From NCBI GenBank assembly GCA_037355855.1, contig CM074765.1, forward strand, positions 3,472,001 through 3,536,000: DNA of 64,000 nucleotides, given 5' to 3'. This document shows positions 9,915 to 21,341 of this stretch, piece by piece. Position 1 is the first letter of the stretch, and the number at the start of each line of letters is the position of its first letter. This stretch comes from Pseudo-nitzschia pungens (Eukaryota; Bacillariophyta; Bacillariophyceae; Bacillariales; Bacillariaceae). Under the pieces are notes generated by a model. The model ran no database searches. It saw nothing but the letters and a program-made list of their open reading frames with translations, and was not told the origin of the DNA. A program made the position numbers and the translations under genes.

Positions 9915-12900
9915 ACGAATCCCAACCGAAAGCCGACACTGCTGGCGGTGCACAATTTCAACGGGACACTCATCATCGACGATGCCGAGGACGAATCCAA
10001 TTACGAGCGTTATGCTTCCGAAACCGGATTGCCCTCGGAATCCCACCCATCGGGACGGAGTCCGTATCTCTTGCCACCGTCGAGTCCGTCTCTGGCGCTG
10101 GCCCTGTCACCGTCCGAATCGTCATCATCATCAGTAGCAGCAGCAGCAACGGGGGACACCGCCAACGCTTCCCTGAACAGGCAGCACAACCCGGAACGGT
10201 CGGATGCCCTCTCGTTGCTGTCCAACGTGGTGGGATCGGGATGGAGCGAGCTCGCACCATCGTCGTCGTCGCTCTCCTCCTCCGGTTCCTTTGATACCTC
10301 CCGACCGCATTCCGGCGACGATGAGAACGATGCCGCGGATTCGTTCCACCACTCCAGGGCCCTGCTGGCTCCCCCAAAGGCTCCGAGGGAATACCTCCGG
10401 TGGAGCTTTCGGGACCTCAACCTGCTCCTGGGCCACGATGCGCTCATTGTCCGGCCGCAGGAACCAGCAGCGGGGGCTGCGGGAACGACAGCATCCACAG
10501 CAACCACGCAGGGAGGAATCACGGTTCGGGTCGAAGACGTGGAGTTTCTTCGCACCCTGCTGGATGCGGTGCAGCGACAGCAGCAGCAGCAAAAGCAGCA
10601 ATCCCAAACCCTGCTGGGAAGCGATGCCGAGCGATTGTCGTATGCACAAGCATTGCTCCAAACACGAGACACGAGACAACCAGCGACAATGACAACGACA
10701 ACGACAACGACCCCCAAACTCACGAGTGCCACGCACGAAATCGTACCAAAGCTTCGGGATGGGGGCGACGGAAACGAAGTGCCGTCGTCGTCATTAGTGA
10801 CAATGGGACAAACACAGATGGTAGCTTCCAACGGTGACAACAGCACAGGAGACAAAGCCGACACCAAAAAGAGCAACCCGGGCTTCTCGGAGGTTCCTCT
10901 CCAAACCTGCATCGTACCGTATTCCGGACCGCTGGGCGCACGGCTTTCACCTCCGGGCTCCACGTCGTCCCTCCCTCCCTCCGATCCGGCCGCAAGCAGC
11001 CCCGGCCCAAACACAGCTCTGGGAGGCTCTTCGTTGTCGTCGTCGTCGTCGTCCTCTCCGGCAATCTCTATCGTTCTGGACGCATATCTCGACAATCTCA
11101 TGGCAAACGTGCCGCAGCTGGCCCTGTGTCTGCAGGAAAAAGGTTTGGTCCAGAGCGTCAAGCTCCTTTCGACGGAAGACATTCCCTCCAAGATGCTCCG
11201 CCCGTCCACGCTGGACACCAGCCGCCCGGTGGACTTTCTCGCGTCTTCCAAGCGGAGCGCGACCAACACTACCAGCAGCACTCGACTGCCGCTGGAGGAG
11301 GAAATCTTCTCGCCCCAGATCATGGAAATGAACGCCAGTGCGCTGCTGCGATTTCTCAAGACCCACTGCACAGAGAACCACTCGACGTACCTGCTGAAGC
11401 GCGAGTGGACCTCCCCCGACGACTCGTCCGGCGGAACCGGTGCCGAGAGCGGCTTCCAGCAGCAACAGCAGCAGCAGCAGCAGCAGAACATCCACCTCTA
11501 CGACATTTCGTCCATTTCCACCCAGAAACAGAAAAAATGGATCTGGTGGCTGGCCACCGTGTCCCATCGCTTTGCGCTGCGATTGCGACACCTGGAGTCC
11601 TCCTCGGCGTCGCCGGTGGGCCTGTCGGAATCGCAGAAACGCGCCATACGAGACCGGCAGCGGAGCCTCTTCCAGCAAACCCTCGACCTCCTGCAGGACC
11701 TGAACGACATCGACGGCAACGCGCACGAATCGATGGTGGCCTCGGTCCGGGAGCACATGGCGGACACCTTCCTGAGCGGTTCCGCCTCCGAGGAACCCTC
11801 GGAGAAAATGTCTCCGGTTTCCAAGAAGTCGTCGTCGTCGTCGTCGATGGGAGCGGCGGCGGCGGCGGCGACTACATCCAAGCCGTCCGACTTTTCCCCG
11901 TCTTCTTCCCCGCCGGTGGTCACCGTAGCCGCCTCGTCCCAGACCGCAGCGGTTGTTGCTGCTGCCGCTGCTGCATCTTCTTCCAGAGCAAATTCTTCCT
12001 CATCGATCCTGCCGTCCCGTTCGATGAAAAAGTCCCTGTCCGCGGAGTATTTGCCACGAACCGTTCCGTCGCAACCCGATGCCGGCAACGCCCACAATCC
12101 CCACGATCGACACCAGCAGCCCTACGCATCCGTCTCGATCGACAAACTGAACAAGGCGCAGGACCATCTCGTGAAGGGCATCAACACCCTGTCGTCTCTG
12201 TTCGAAAAAGATTTGGAAAAGAGGAGTGCGTACCGAGAATCGGAACGGAAAAAGCAGGAGGCGGCGTGGAAGAGATCCCGCCGCAGGCAGCGACAGCGGC
12301 GGGGCAGCGTGCACGAGGTTGCGCCGCAGCGCGGCGAAGAAAAGGAACGAGAACGGATGATTCCGAGCGTCTCTCCCGCCATGGTTCTGCAATTGTTCGG
12401 GATGAACTTCAAGCTGGTCAACATCTCCCTGCGCCTCGCGGAGCACCACCTCGCGAATTATTATTCCTCCAGCGCCATGCAGGCGCTTCGGACCGCCGCG
12501 TGCCGGTTGAAGGACGCCGCTCACCTGCTGGACTATTACAAACTGGAAATGAGAGCGGCGGAGTCTCGGACCACCGCTGGAATTCCCGGAACCGAGGCGG
12601 AAGAAGACGAAACTCGCCGAGAATCCCTCCAACTCCAGTATATTTGGTTGCTGGAGCACTGCGGCCATTTTGCGCGCTCTTTTGCCTCGGACGACCTGTG
12701 GAGGGACCGGGGCCACGCGTCCGGAGAAGACGTGATTTCGGTGCTGGCCGATGTCGAAGCCGTGTTTGTCGAAAACAGCGAAACGATTGCGGCAAAATAC
12801 GACGGCAACGAGCACCCGGACTATCGGAGTCCGTTTTGGGAAATGGTGCAACTGGACGTTCTGTCCAAGACATCGAAGGGAAGGGTTGGTTTGCAATCCT

Positions 12901-14276
12901 TGTCGGGAATCGTAGCTCCACCAAACATGGACGCGAAGCAAGCAGAGGAAGCCATTGTGGCAGCACAGGAGATTCTGGGCAAGGAACGAACCCTTCAACG
13001 CGAGAGGCGAAGGGTATTGGTGGCATCCTGTGTGTCCTACAGCCGAGCGATCACCGCCTTTCAATACACCATGAGGACAGCCGATCCCAGCGAGCCCGCG
13101 GTGGATCGAATGGTGTTGCTCAACTTGCTGCGGCAGCGTCTCGGAGATGCTTGCAACGAGACCGGAAAGGTGCTGTTGGCAGCTCTCCGAACGCTTCTGG
13201 TGAACAACCAGGGCGGCAAAAAGAACGACGGATCGCAGCTTGCGGCAGAAGCGCTGCTCGATTCGGCAGAATTCTGGTTCACGCAGGGACTCGACGCGTT
13301 CGAGGCGTGCAGAGACACGCGAAACCGAGCCTTGATCCGGTGCAACCTGTGCCAGTCCTACAAGCTGCGCGCAAATTCCGGCTTTTCGAAGGGAGACGCG
13401 TCCTCGACGTCCAAGCACGCCGAGGATTGCCTCCAGCACGCTGCCGATCAGCTGCTGACGGCGCACGAAGATCTCGGCCAGCGAGACGTCGACCCCCAGA
13501 CGTGGGACATGGTCAGCGAAGAGCTCGCGGCTACCTTTCTGGTGCTGGGTGTCCGCCGTCGGCAGTCCTTGCTCGGCAGCGGGAACGCGCCCGTCATTTT
13601 CCAAATCATGCGGCTCTCTCCCGGACAAGAACGCTCGATTGTGGACCCGATGGAACGCGCCCTGAAGATCTATGAGCAATCCAACAATGCGCATCAAGCG
13701 GCAGCCGTGCACTACCAGCTTGCCCAGACGTACTCCAAATTGTGGACGTGCCAGTTAAACGAAACCAACACCCGAAAAAAGCTGTCCAAGGCCTTTGAAC
13801 ACTACAGCTCGGCGTTCACCTATTTCTCGAATCATTCCCGCGGCAACGAACCAACCTTTTGTTTGCTGTGCCTGGATTTGGCAAGTCTCTATGCCGCAAT
13901 CCCGGGAGAAGAGGGGCTCATCAAATCGCTCGGATGCTGCTTGGATTGCTGCGATACCTTTTCGATGGAGGCCATCGAGGCCAGCACGGCCCTCGCTGCT
14001 TCCACGGCAAAGTCTAAGTCCGACTGGTACGACAAGATGGAGACCATTGCGCAATCGCTCGACGACCGGGTCTTCAAGCTGCTGCGGAGCCTGGTCAAGA
14101 TCGATTCGGCCCGCTACAAGGATTTGTATCGCGAGGGGTTGACCGCCAAGATCGTTCGAAATGTTCCGGACGACGACGAATTCGACGCGAATCCGAAATC
14201 CGCGACCCTGTTGTCCCTGCACGATGTCTTGCTGGCGGTAAAAAAGATGTACGGAATCATAATCGCCAAGTCATGA
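9609..14276 (+). CDS. EDRF1 (erythroid differentiation-related factor 1)-like protein
   Basis: A single open frame of 1555 residues from ATG 9609; an in-frame GTG at 9489 is a weaker start. The diagnostic block, at about residues 490-620, is LDAYLDNLMANVPQLALCLQEKGLVQSVKLL..EDIP, then IFSPQIMEMNASALLRFLKTHC, followed by HLYDIS, which follows the animal and plant EDRF1 pattern closely. The C-terminal half is helical with TPR-like pairs (for example SARYKDLYREGL, QAAAVHYQLAQTYSKL, RNRALIRCNLCQSYKL), as in EDRF1. In animals the protein is linked to globin regulation, but its conservation in plants and algae implies a basic, undefined role. Gln runs at 9868-9914, 10577-10602 and 11454-11486 and a Ser/Ala-rich segment at 11830-12010 are microsatellite expansions. 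There is no predicted organelle leader. Confidence 0.85.
9868..9914 (+). repeat. CAA/CAG microsatellite coding polyglutamine
   Basis: A run of about 15 glutamine codons, mostly CAA, inside the EDRF1-like frame. Two more Gln tracts occur at about 10577-10602 and 11454-11486. Repeat length is likely polymorphic. Confidence 0.85.
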
Positions 14277-14779
14277 GGAAGGGGAACGGGGGCAACGGAG
14301 CGGCAAGCGCATTCGATGTGATTCATGACGGACAACGCCGTACGGACTCTTTTCGAAGAGGAATGCAAGTCGACTTGTTGAAGAAATCGCATTTCCTCTT
14401 GAACACCAGCACTCATCAACATGCTAGATATGGGACTAATCACGACAGAAGTTAGTGATTTGATTTCGCACAACAACCAAATCTCGTTCACCAATATATG
14501 ATAGTCCGATGTGAAATTATGAAACACTGTTATGTGTATAATTCAGCGTCTCTACCTAGTTTATGCGTGTATTGAAATTTGTCATTTTATTCTATTATGG
14601 ATGTGTACAAACTATCGCACGGCATCGAAAGGAATGATGGAACAACGGACCACACCGTTCCTCCCATATGCAATTCCATTGATTCCGAAACCACTTACGC
14701 GGTTTCATTCAATTGGTGCCGCCTCGACTTCCTCCCGCCCTCGTTATTCGTTCAGTGAGTTAGTGAGCAATCGACCAAG
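14277..14779. other. Convergent 3'-3' intergenic region
   Basis: Between the stops of the EDRF1-like gene and the SnoaL-like gene. AT-rich, with no gene, tRNA or notable repeat that I can see. Confidence 0.6.
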
Positions 14780-15556
14780 TCACTGCTCCCAAACGTCGGT
14801 GGCGTCGGCTCCCCGCGACTTGCTGATCCACCACTTGGGAATTTCGTCCTCTCGCGACCAGCTCCGTCCGAGGTTGCCCGCCAGGTGGCCGAGTCGCTGG
14901 ATCAGGGCAAAGACCTTGTCTCCCGGACTCGCGCTGAGCTTGAGCCCGGCGGCGTGGAGCATGCCGAAAATAGCCGCCTTGCCCTCGGTATTGCCCTCGA
15001 GCCGGTCCACAACGGCGCCGACCTGCTCGTACACGATTTTTCCTTCGGGATTCCATACCACGCTAAAGACACTGACGGGGGTCTCCATCTGAAATCCCGT
15101 GGCGGGATAGACCGTTCCGTAGTTGTTCATGTCTTCGGAATTGGTTCCCCTCCATCGCTGAAAGTAGAAGCAACGGTAGGGATTTTCGGGATCGATCGCG
15201 TGTCCAAAGGTTTCCACTGTGATGTCCGGAAAGGCGGTGCGAATGTCCAGTCCCTTCTGAGACTTGCGGAGATCCGCTCGGTTGATGGGACCGATCACCG
15301 GGCCTCGCAACACGTAGTCTTCGGCGTACCAGTCCTCGTCCGTACCCTCGGATGCCGTCTGCTGTTCCACGTACGTTTTTGTTTTCTCGAGGACATCGAA
15401 CTGGGGATTCTTGTCAAACTTCAGGTACTCGAACATGGGCGACTTCGACGTGACCGAGGGGACGCTGGTGACCGGCGTCTGAGTGGAAAAGGCTGCCGAA
15501 TTGCCCGCAGCGATCGCGGCAAGGATACCGGCAAGGACACGAACTGATCTGGACAT
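14780..15556 (-). CDS. SnoaL-like (NTF2-fold) domain protein, predicted plastid-targeted
   Basis: 258 residues from ATG 15556. The N-terminus MSRSVRVLAGILAAIAAGNS ends in AAF, the diatom plastid leader signature. The mature part has the pattern of NTF2/SnoaL-like proteins common in algae: YVEQQT...WYAEDYVLRGPVIGPINRADL, then DIRTAFPDI, then FYFQRWRGTN and SVVWNPEGKIVYEQVGAVVDRLEGNT. Such folds bind small hydrophobic ligands or act as isomerases, but no catalytic residue can be assigned, so the biochemical role is unknown. The open frame extends upstream to 15823, but that extra stretch lacks any leader and begins far from the signal peptide, so I reject it as the start. Confidence 0.75.
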   Translation of the reverse strand: MSRSVRVLAGILAAIAAGNSAAFSTQTPVTSVPSVTSKSPMFEYLKFDKNPQFDVLEKTKTYVEQQTASEGTDEDWYAEDYVLRGPVIGPINRADLRKSQKGLDIRTAFPDITVETFGHAIDPENPYRCFYFQRWRGTNSEDMNNYGTVYPATGFQMETPVSVFSVVWNPEGKIVYEQVGAVVDRLEGNTEGKAAIFGMLHAAGLKLSASPGDKVFALIQRLGHLAGNLGRSWSREDEIPKWWISKSRGADATDVWEQ

Positions 15557-16845
15557 GTTGACAATTTCTGAGAAGAGCGGAGGGTGCCACAATGCAATGC
15601 GCTGATCGGAATCGTCGAGAGTAATAATTTGTGCGAGGATTCGAGCAATACTGATTCTATGATGTCGTGCTGGACACGAAATGCATGAGTTGAACTTTTT
15701 TCTGTGTTGTTCCCATCTGCTGATCTGAGTTGTTGATGAAATCGTGCCCGTCCAAAGTCGAACCTTTAGAGCCCAAATTGTTCCTGCTCTTTGCCTCGCA
15801 ATAGTTTTCCCACGTCTGACCACTTACGTGTGACACTTCAGGATGGGTATTGGTAAAACCTTACGAGGTACCGGTACACGTCTTGTTGTCAACAGGGTAC
15901 ACGTGTGAAATTGTCTTCTTCCGTTCTTCTTTTCTACGTAATCTCGTACTTTACGTATCATAGTAATAGGATCTTTGACTACTACGAATAAGATTCAAAC
16001 GTGCATTACAACATACGAACCTATCATACCGTGATGATACAAGTACAATCTGCAACTATATGCACAGTACAATAAACACGTACAGTTGTACGTACATGTA
16101 ACAAGGCGCGCGCACACGATCAGTTGAGTCGTATGCCTAAGACCATTGGAGAATGCATCACAAAATCTGACTTAAAAACACTGCATAAAATCACGTGATA
16201 AACTTGATATCGAATTTCTTTTTTGAAATGTTATCTGATTCTACTTGACGGACGACGAGTAGCAGCGGCGGCGGGAGCAGCAGCAGGAGCAGGACGACGA
16301 GTAGCAGCGGCGGCATTAGCAGGAGCAGGACGACGAGTAGCAGCGGCGGCGGGAGCAGCAGCAGCAGCAGGAGGAGGAGGAGGAGTAGCGGGAGCAGCAG
16401 CAGGAGCAGCAGCATTCGTACACGAACGGTACGACACGAAAATTCAAAATTTTAATAATATCAATACCGGTACGGTGCATACAGTAGAATAGAGACTAAT
16501 AATCCCAAAATTTATCTTCGAGACTTTTTCGATGTTGTGTGTTCGCAATTATCTCATGAGATCTTTCGGCAGATGCGATCCTTCCGAATGAAACTTTTTC
16601 CTCATTCCGAGGAACGATATCTTCGGTGCAATTCCGTGCGTTGCGTGTATGCATGTGCCAAAGGATGCTGTGATGGATCGGGTAGACCCACGCATCCTCG
16701 TGAAAGAGAGCCTCGTGTGGTCAAAAAGAAAGCCAGATGCCGTCGTTCCCCTTCCAACACAGTTGCAAACGGCTCCTGCTCGAACTGGCTTTGCGCGTGG
16801 TTGGTTCTCGCATCGGTCGGTTTCTCGTCGAATGTTTCGGCTTTC
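15557..16845. other. Intergenic with a GCA/GAC minisatellite
   Basis: It lies between the start of the SnoaL-like gene and the 3' end of the AASDH-like gene. It contains AAACCTTACGAGG near 15857, several GTACGTAC-type palindromes (about 16080-16105) and a minisatellite at 16251-16420. The Leu- or Ala-rich frames over the minisatellite are artefacts of triplet repetition. Confidence 0.6.
16251..16420. repeat. Minisatellite, 36-42 bp units, in intergenic DNA
   Basis: Units begin GACGACGAGTAGCAGCGGCGGC at 16251, 16293 and 16329, giving periods of 42 and 36 bp, then grade into AGCAGC/AGGAGG triplets. All periods are multiples of three, but no gene explains the frame. Confidence 0.8.
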
Positions 16846-19800
16846 TCACGGGGAAACGGTGGCCTTTCTGGAATCGATTGCTTCTCGAAGCAGTGCTTCC
16901 ATTTCGTTTCCCTTCTCGGTTCCCCCGTGCACCCGCCGACAGATTTCCAGCGGCGTCTCGGCGATCATGCTCGTGTACTTGTTGTTCGATCGCGGTTTGT
17001 ACGGCTCCGGATCGCATCCCTTTTCCAGGAGCAGTTTCAGGGCCCGCACCCTCTTGTTCAGCGTCGCCCAGTGCACCGCCGAGCGGAACCACCGGTCCTG
17101 GAACTCGAGGAATTGGTTCAGGGGAACCTTGCCGGTGTACGACGATTGGTGCTCGGCAATGACGTGCTCCAGAATCGCGCAGTGGCCCGCCCGGGCCGCG
17201 GCGTGCAGGACGCTCTGCTTGTTGGCGTCCTTCATCAGCAGCGGGCAGCCGGCGGCCAGCAGCAGCCGGACGCATTCCAGGCGCCGGGCTTCCTCCCCGG
17301 CCGAGGGCTCGGTGTCGAGGCCACCCGCCGCCGCCAGGTGGATCGGGAAAAAGCCGTTCGTATTGGGAGATTTGTAGCTGGCGTTCTTTGCCAGGAGAAG
17401 CCCGACGAGATCGACGTCCCCGCGGAAGCACGCCAGGTGGAGAGGAGCGGCCGTGAAGACGGCTCTCCGAGCATTGCGGCTGCCGGTGTTTGCGATTCGG
17501 TTGCGGTCGTCGTGGCCGTGGTTGGGGTCGGCTCCGAGGTTCAGGAGCGCGACCGCGATGGAGGATTGGCTCAGGGTCGTGGCCTGAACCAGGGCGTCGT
17601 ACAACAACACTTCCTCCGCGTTGCTGGGTCGGGAGACATTCGAGGGAGCGGTGGACGAAGGCGATGGCGATGGCGCTGGGAGAGATTCGCTTTCCGTCGG
17701 ATGGAGGCAGTTGGCCGCGACGCTCTCGTCCAGCAAATCGACGTATTCGCCAAGAGTTCGCGCGCGCAACAGGGTGGCATTGTCGAAGGGTTCCGGGAGT
17801 TGCCCGTACTCTCCGCCGAGTTTCCTCGAGTTTTCGAGTTGATGAAAGTGGGCATACAGGGTCCTGCACACGACCGCTGCGGACAAGGAATCCCCTCCCA
17901 ATACCGCAAAGGAAGCCGATTTGGTCAGCATTTGTTGCTGGCACGGAAGCAAATTCAGATATCGCACCAGAGTGTCGAAGACGACGCGTCCTGAAACGCC
18001 GTAATCTTTCAACGGGGTAGAGATTTGGTTGCTGATGTTGAGAATGGAACAGGACTCTAGGCTGGGCAAACCCGACCGATCTCGTTTTCCAGTTCGGGAC
18101 AGTGGAAGTCGCCGAATGCCCACAATCGCAGACGGAATGCAGGCCTTCCTCAATCGATTCGAGCATTTGACTCGCAGCAAGGACCAAAGTGGTCCGCCGT
18201 TGACAATTATTCCTTCGTTCGAGCCTTGGGTATCTTGTTGTGAAATCCCGATCTCGTTCCACACGTTTTCGCTAAAGACGCAGTATGCATGAATGGCACT
18301 CTGACCGTATCCGTCTTTGACGACTCTGGCGAGACAATCCGTGACGATGGAACATTCTTCCCCGTTTGCGTCCCTCCCGTCATCACTCGTCAAAGCCGCC
18401 TCGATTTCTCCGAGTTCCACCCGCACGCCATTGATCTTGATCATTCCCTCCTCTCCGACGATGCGACCCAAAATTGTGAGGCTGCCATCGTTGGGATCGA
18501 CGTATCCCCTGTCACCGGTCCGATAATGGTATGTTATGCGTTCCGAAGCGTCGTTCTCACCATCCAAGGTTTTGTCATCCAGTTTCTCGGCAACGAATTT
18601 CCCTTGCAGTTCTGGCCGATTCAGGTAGCCCGTGCACGCGTCGACTTGATCGCCAAACAGGACGATTTCTCCCCTCATCCCTGTTTCTTCGACTTGCACG
18701 AGACGGTTGCCCTGGATTTCTTCCCTGCAAATCTTCACCCTTGTCCCTTCCAACGCGTGCCCGACCCACTGTCCCGGTCCCAGCGACACCGAATCCCGAA
18801 ACACCTCTCCGCAGGTTTGGTACACGCAAGCCTCCGTCACCCCATACGTCGCCAGCAATCGGCAGGACGAGGCGGAAGGGGGGGCATCCCCGCCGTGTTG
18901 CTTCTCGTCCCCGGAGCGACGCGCCCAGGCTTGCACGATGCTCTTGGGTATGGGTTCTCCACCCAGAGCAACTCGCTGCAGGCGAGGAAAATCGTCCCTG
19001 ATGGCGGTGCCCGGATCGCTGGGACGATGCAGCAGGGTCAGACTCCAGAGGGTGGGCGTGCAGAGGACGTGCGTGATCGCCAGATGTTTCAGGACGGAGG
19101 CCAATCCCGAGACCAAGACCTCGCGGGGAGCAATCGCCAGCGTGGCTCCGGCTTGGAACGTAGCGACGATATCGGACAAGCAAGGGTCAAAGGAAAGCGA
19201 AGATGCCAGCAGCACCGCAGACGATTCCGAGATGTCGTGGGCGGCGTTCTTGGCAGCGATGTACCTTCGAAGCGACCGCGCGGAAGAAACACATCCCTTC
19301 GGACGACCGGTAGTCCCGGAGGTGTAGACAATGTGGGAAACTTTGTCGGATAGCAAAGATTCACCCTCTCGGTCGGATCCAGGGTTGGTTGCAGGGGGCT
19401 GCTCGTCGCAAAGCCCAGCGGACGACGCCCGACCGAGTCGCGTTGCGAGCTCGGAAACCAGTTGCTGGAGATGTTCCGCAGGCAAAGTTGCGGATCCGAC
19501 GAGTGTACCAAAACACACATTTTCCAGCAGGGGCGACAACGATTCCAGTCTTTGTCTCGAGACCTTCACCAAGTCGACAAAGTTCAAGAGTCGCGTTGTT
19601 CGAGCGTCCGCCTTTTCACAACCACTACCGAGTGCGTTGTGTTGGTCAATGAGTTCTTGCAGTTTCGTCGACGCGTTTCCGGGAACGGCCAGGACAAACG
19701 ACGGGCGGGCATCGCTCAAAATGTGCAGGTTGCGATCTTTGCCTTCGTCCGGATCCATCGGAACCAAAACCGCATGCAACGAAGACGACGACGACGACAA

Positions 19801-20304
19801 TTGGACGCGACCCAAAAGGCCGACATTGAGTGCATGAACGACCAAGATTGCGAGTGGGAGCATGGGTCCCTCGGGTATGGCGACCGCAAAGGTGACGCGA
19901 TCCCCCACCCGATCCCTGGTCTGGGTGACATCTCGGTCGTTACAACCCGCGTTGCTCGAAGAGCGGTCCAAGATCTCTTCGTCTCGTATCTGTCGGACAA
20001 CCTCCGCCGACAGAAGCAGGAGTGTTTCGTACGACACCGAAACAACCGCCGGAGAATCCAACTCCTCGTGTCGAGAATCGCTGTTGTTCTCTTCCCTGCG
20101 ATCTCTCTTCCGGTCGGAGGAGATCGATGATACGTCCTCGTCGATTCCATTGCTGGTTTCGGATTCCTCGTTGCTGCCACGGAGAGGAGAGCAAAGTCGC
20201 AGAATTTCGGGGGTCCAATAGCAACTCTTGTTTTCCCGTTCCTCGTCGTGGCACCAGCGAATGGCGGGACGATCGGTCCACACGGCGGGCGGGGGCGGAG
20301 CCAT
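16846..20304 (-). CDS. AASDH/ACSF4-like protein: adenylation domain, carrier domain and ankyrin repeats
   Basis: 1152 residues from ATG 20304; an in-frame TTG at 20331 is less likely. Residues about 15-680 are an ANL-superfamily adenylation domain with YTSGTTGRPKG (phosphate loop), ATYGVTEACVYQT, YRTGDRGYVDPNDG and GRIVGEEGMIKINGVRVELGEIE; the LSRTGKRDR stretch holds the usual C-terminal lysine. Residues about 755-820 are a phosphopantetheine carrier domain with the modifiable serine in LGGDSLSA. From about residue 890 there are four to five ankyrin repeats (APLHLACFRGDVDLVGLLL, FPIHLAAAGG, SVLHAAARAGHCAILEHVI, SAVHWATLNKRVRALKLLL). The A-carrier core resembles animal AASDH, which carries a beta-propeller instead of ankyrins. 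No condensation, reductase or thioesterase domain is visible, so the product or acceptor is unknown. There is no organelle leader. Confidence 0.85.
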   Translation of the reverse strand: MAPPPPAVWTDRPAIRWCHDEERENKSCYWTPEILRLCSPLRGSNEESETSNGIDEDVSSISSDRKRDRREENNSDSRHEELDSPAVVSVSYETLLLLSAEVVRQIRDEEILDRSSSNAGCNDRDVTQTRDRVGDRVTFAVAIPEGPMLPLAILVVHALNVGLLGRVQLSSSSSSLHAVLVPMDPDEGKDRNLHILSDARPSFVLAVPGNASTKLQELIDQHNALGSGCEKADARTTRLLNFVDLVKVSRQRLESLSPLLENVCFGTLVGSATLPAEHLQQLVSELATRLGRASSAGLCDEQPPATNPGSDREGESLLSDKVSHIVYTSGTTGRPKGCVSSARSLRRYIAAKNAAHDISESSAVLLASSLSFDPCLSDIVATFQAGATLAIAPREVLVSGLASVLKHLAITHVLCTPTLWSLTLLHRPSDPGTAIRDDFPRLQRVALGGEPIPKSIVQAWARRSGDEKQHGGDAPPSASSCRLLATYGVTEACVYQTCGEVFRDSVSLGPGQWVGHALEGTRVKICREEIQGNRLVQVEETGMRGEIVLFGDQVDACTGYLNRPELQGKFVAEKLDDKTLDGENDASERITYHYRTGDRGYVDPNDGSLTILGRIVGEEGMIKINGVRVELGEIEAALTSDDGRDANGEECSIVTDCLARVVKDGYGQSAIHAYCVFSENVWNEIGISQQDTQGSNEGIIVNGGPLWSLLRVKCSNRLRKACIPSAIVGIRRLPLSRTGKRDRSGLPSLESCSILNISNQISTPLKDYGVSGRVVFDTLVRYLNLLPCQQQMLTKSASFAVLGGDSLSAAVVCRTLYAHFHQLENSRKLGGEYGQLPEPFDNATLLRARTLGEYVDLLDESVAANCLHPTESESLPAPSPSPSSTAPSNVSRPSNAEEVLLYDALVQATTLSQSSIAVALLNLGADPNHGHDDRNRIANTGSRNARRAVFTAAPLHLACFRGDVDLVGLLLAKNASYKSPNTNGFFPIHLAAAGGLDTEPSAGEEARRLECVRLLLAAGCPLLMKDANKQSVLHAAARAGHCAILEHVIAEHQSSYTGKVPLNQFLEFQDRWFRSAVHWATLNKRVRALKLLLEKGCDPEPYKPRSNNKYTSMIAETPLEICRRVHGGTEKGNEMEALLREAIDSRKATVSP

Positions 20305-21341
20305 GACGTTTTCTTCGAACCGATGAATCAATTATTTTGAGAATTGTTGTTGTTTGTATTGCACCGTACTCGTACCCCGACACCAAAAACTGGGCGAAAG
20401 CCTCATCGGCACATCTTGATCGGAAACGTCTCTTTCCGATATTTCTTCTTTCCGTGGTATCGTTGGTTGAAGGATGGTCGTTTTCCAAAGTGTGGTGCTT
20501 CTCGTCTGCTAGTTCTGTGAGGGTATGGGTATCCGGACACGAGCAAGAGAAGGAGATCACTGATCACTGGCACTGTCGATGGTACCGTACCTGGTAACTT
20601 ACTTTGGATCACAGAAGAGTGATGGGATGGGAAACATTGCGATCTCCAAACAATAACCTTACCGTACAAAATTCTTACCCAGTAACCCACCGTAAGTTGT
20701 ACCTCGTCGGCTGGTAGGTGTATCGAAAGCGCGGTTGTCAAAAACAAACAAACAAAACCTTTCTCAAAAGACGGGTTGCCGTTGCCCCATTTCCATGAGT
20801 AGATCCCTTTTTCATGTTGTTCCCATCAACCCCCGAAATACCGAACTGGACTAATTATTAATTATGCAACACGGAGGACTGTCAGACATCCTTTTTGGCG
20901 GAAAGAACGTGTCAGTCGTGCGCCAAGAATTTCATGTACGTTTGACAAAAAATTTGGACGGTTGCGCACGGCACATCCCAACCACGGTACAAGTACGTAC
21001 TCGTAATTTTAAGGCTAAGGCTTCCTCGTAACTTGCTCGTCGACGAAAAACTATTTGTTTCTCATCTCGACAATCGTAGAATCAAAATCCATCCGTAATG
21101 GGATCTTCGCCGAAAATGCAATCGAAAGTTTCATGTCGTGGATTACTGTAAAACAATGCCACGGTCGAACAACTCGTACATAGGTTTCCAACAAGGTATC
21201 TTTGTGTCAGAAGAATAGAAATACAACACCCGCAAAGAAGAGAGTCTCATCCAACGCAGTGTTGCACCAGCGTAATGTAGATAGAAATAAAAAGGAGAAC
21301 CCAGGATATTTAGAATTTATTGCATTACGAAGTATTATTAC
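20305..21341. other. Intergenic between AASDH-like gene start and SAM synthetase stop
   Basis: Promoter of the AASDH-like gene and 3' flank of the SAM synthetase gene (both minus). AACCTTACCGTAC near 20652 belongs to the recurrent motif family. No gene is supported. Confidence 0.5.

Noticed and set aside
11126..13675. An 849-codon plus-strand and a 570-codon minus-strand frame inside the EDRF1-like gene
   Set aside because: Out-of-frame shadows: Arg/Pro-rich composition and no known domain, whereas the 9609 frame carries the conserved EDRF1 block.
16191..16492. Leu- and Ala-rich open frames on both strands
   Set aside because: They arise from the GCA/GAC minisatellite; every frame of a triplet repeat stays open and no flanking coding signal exists.
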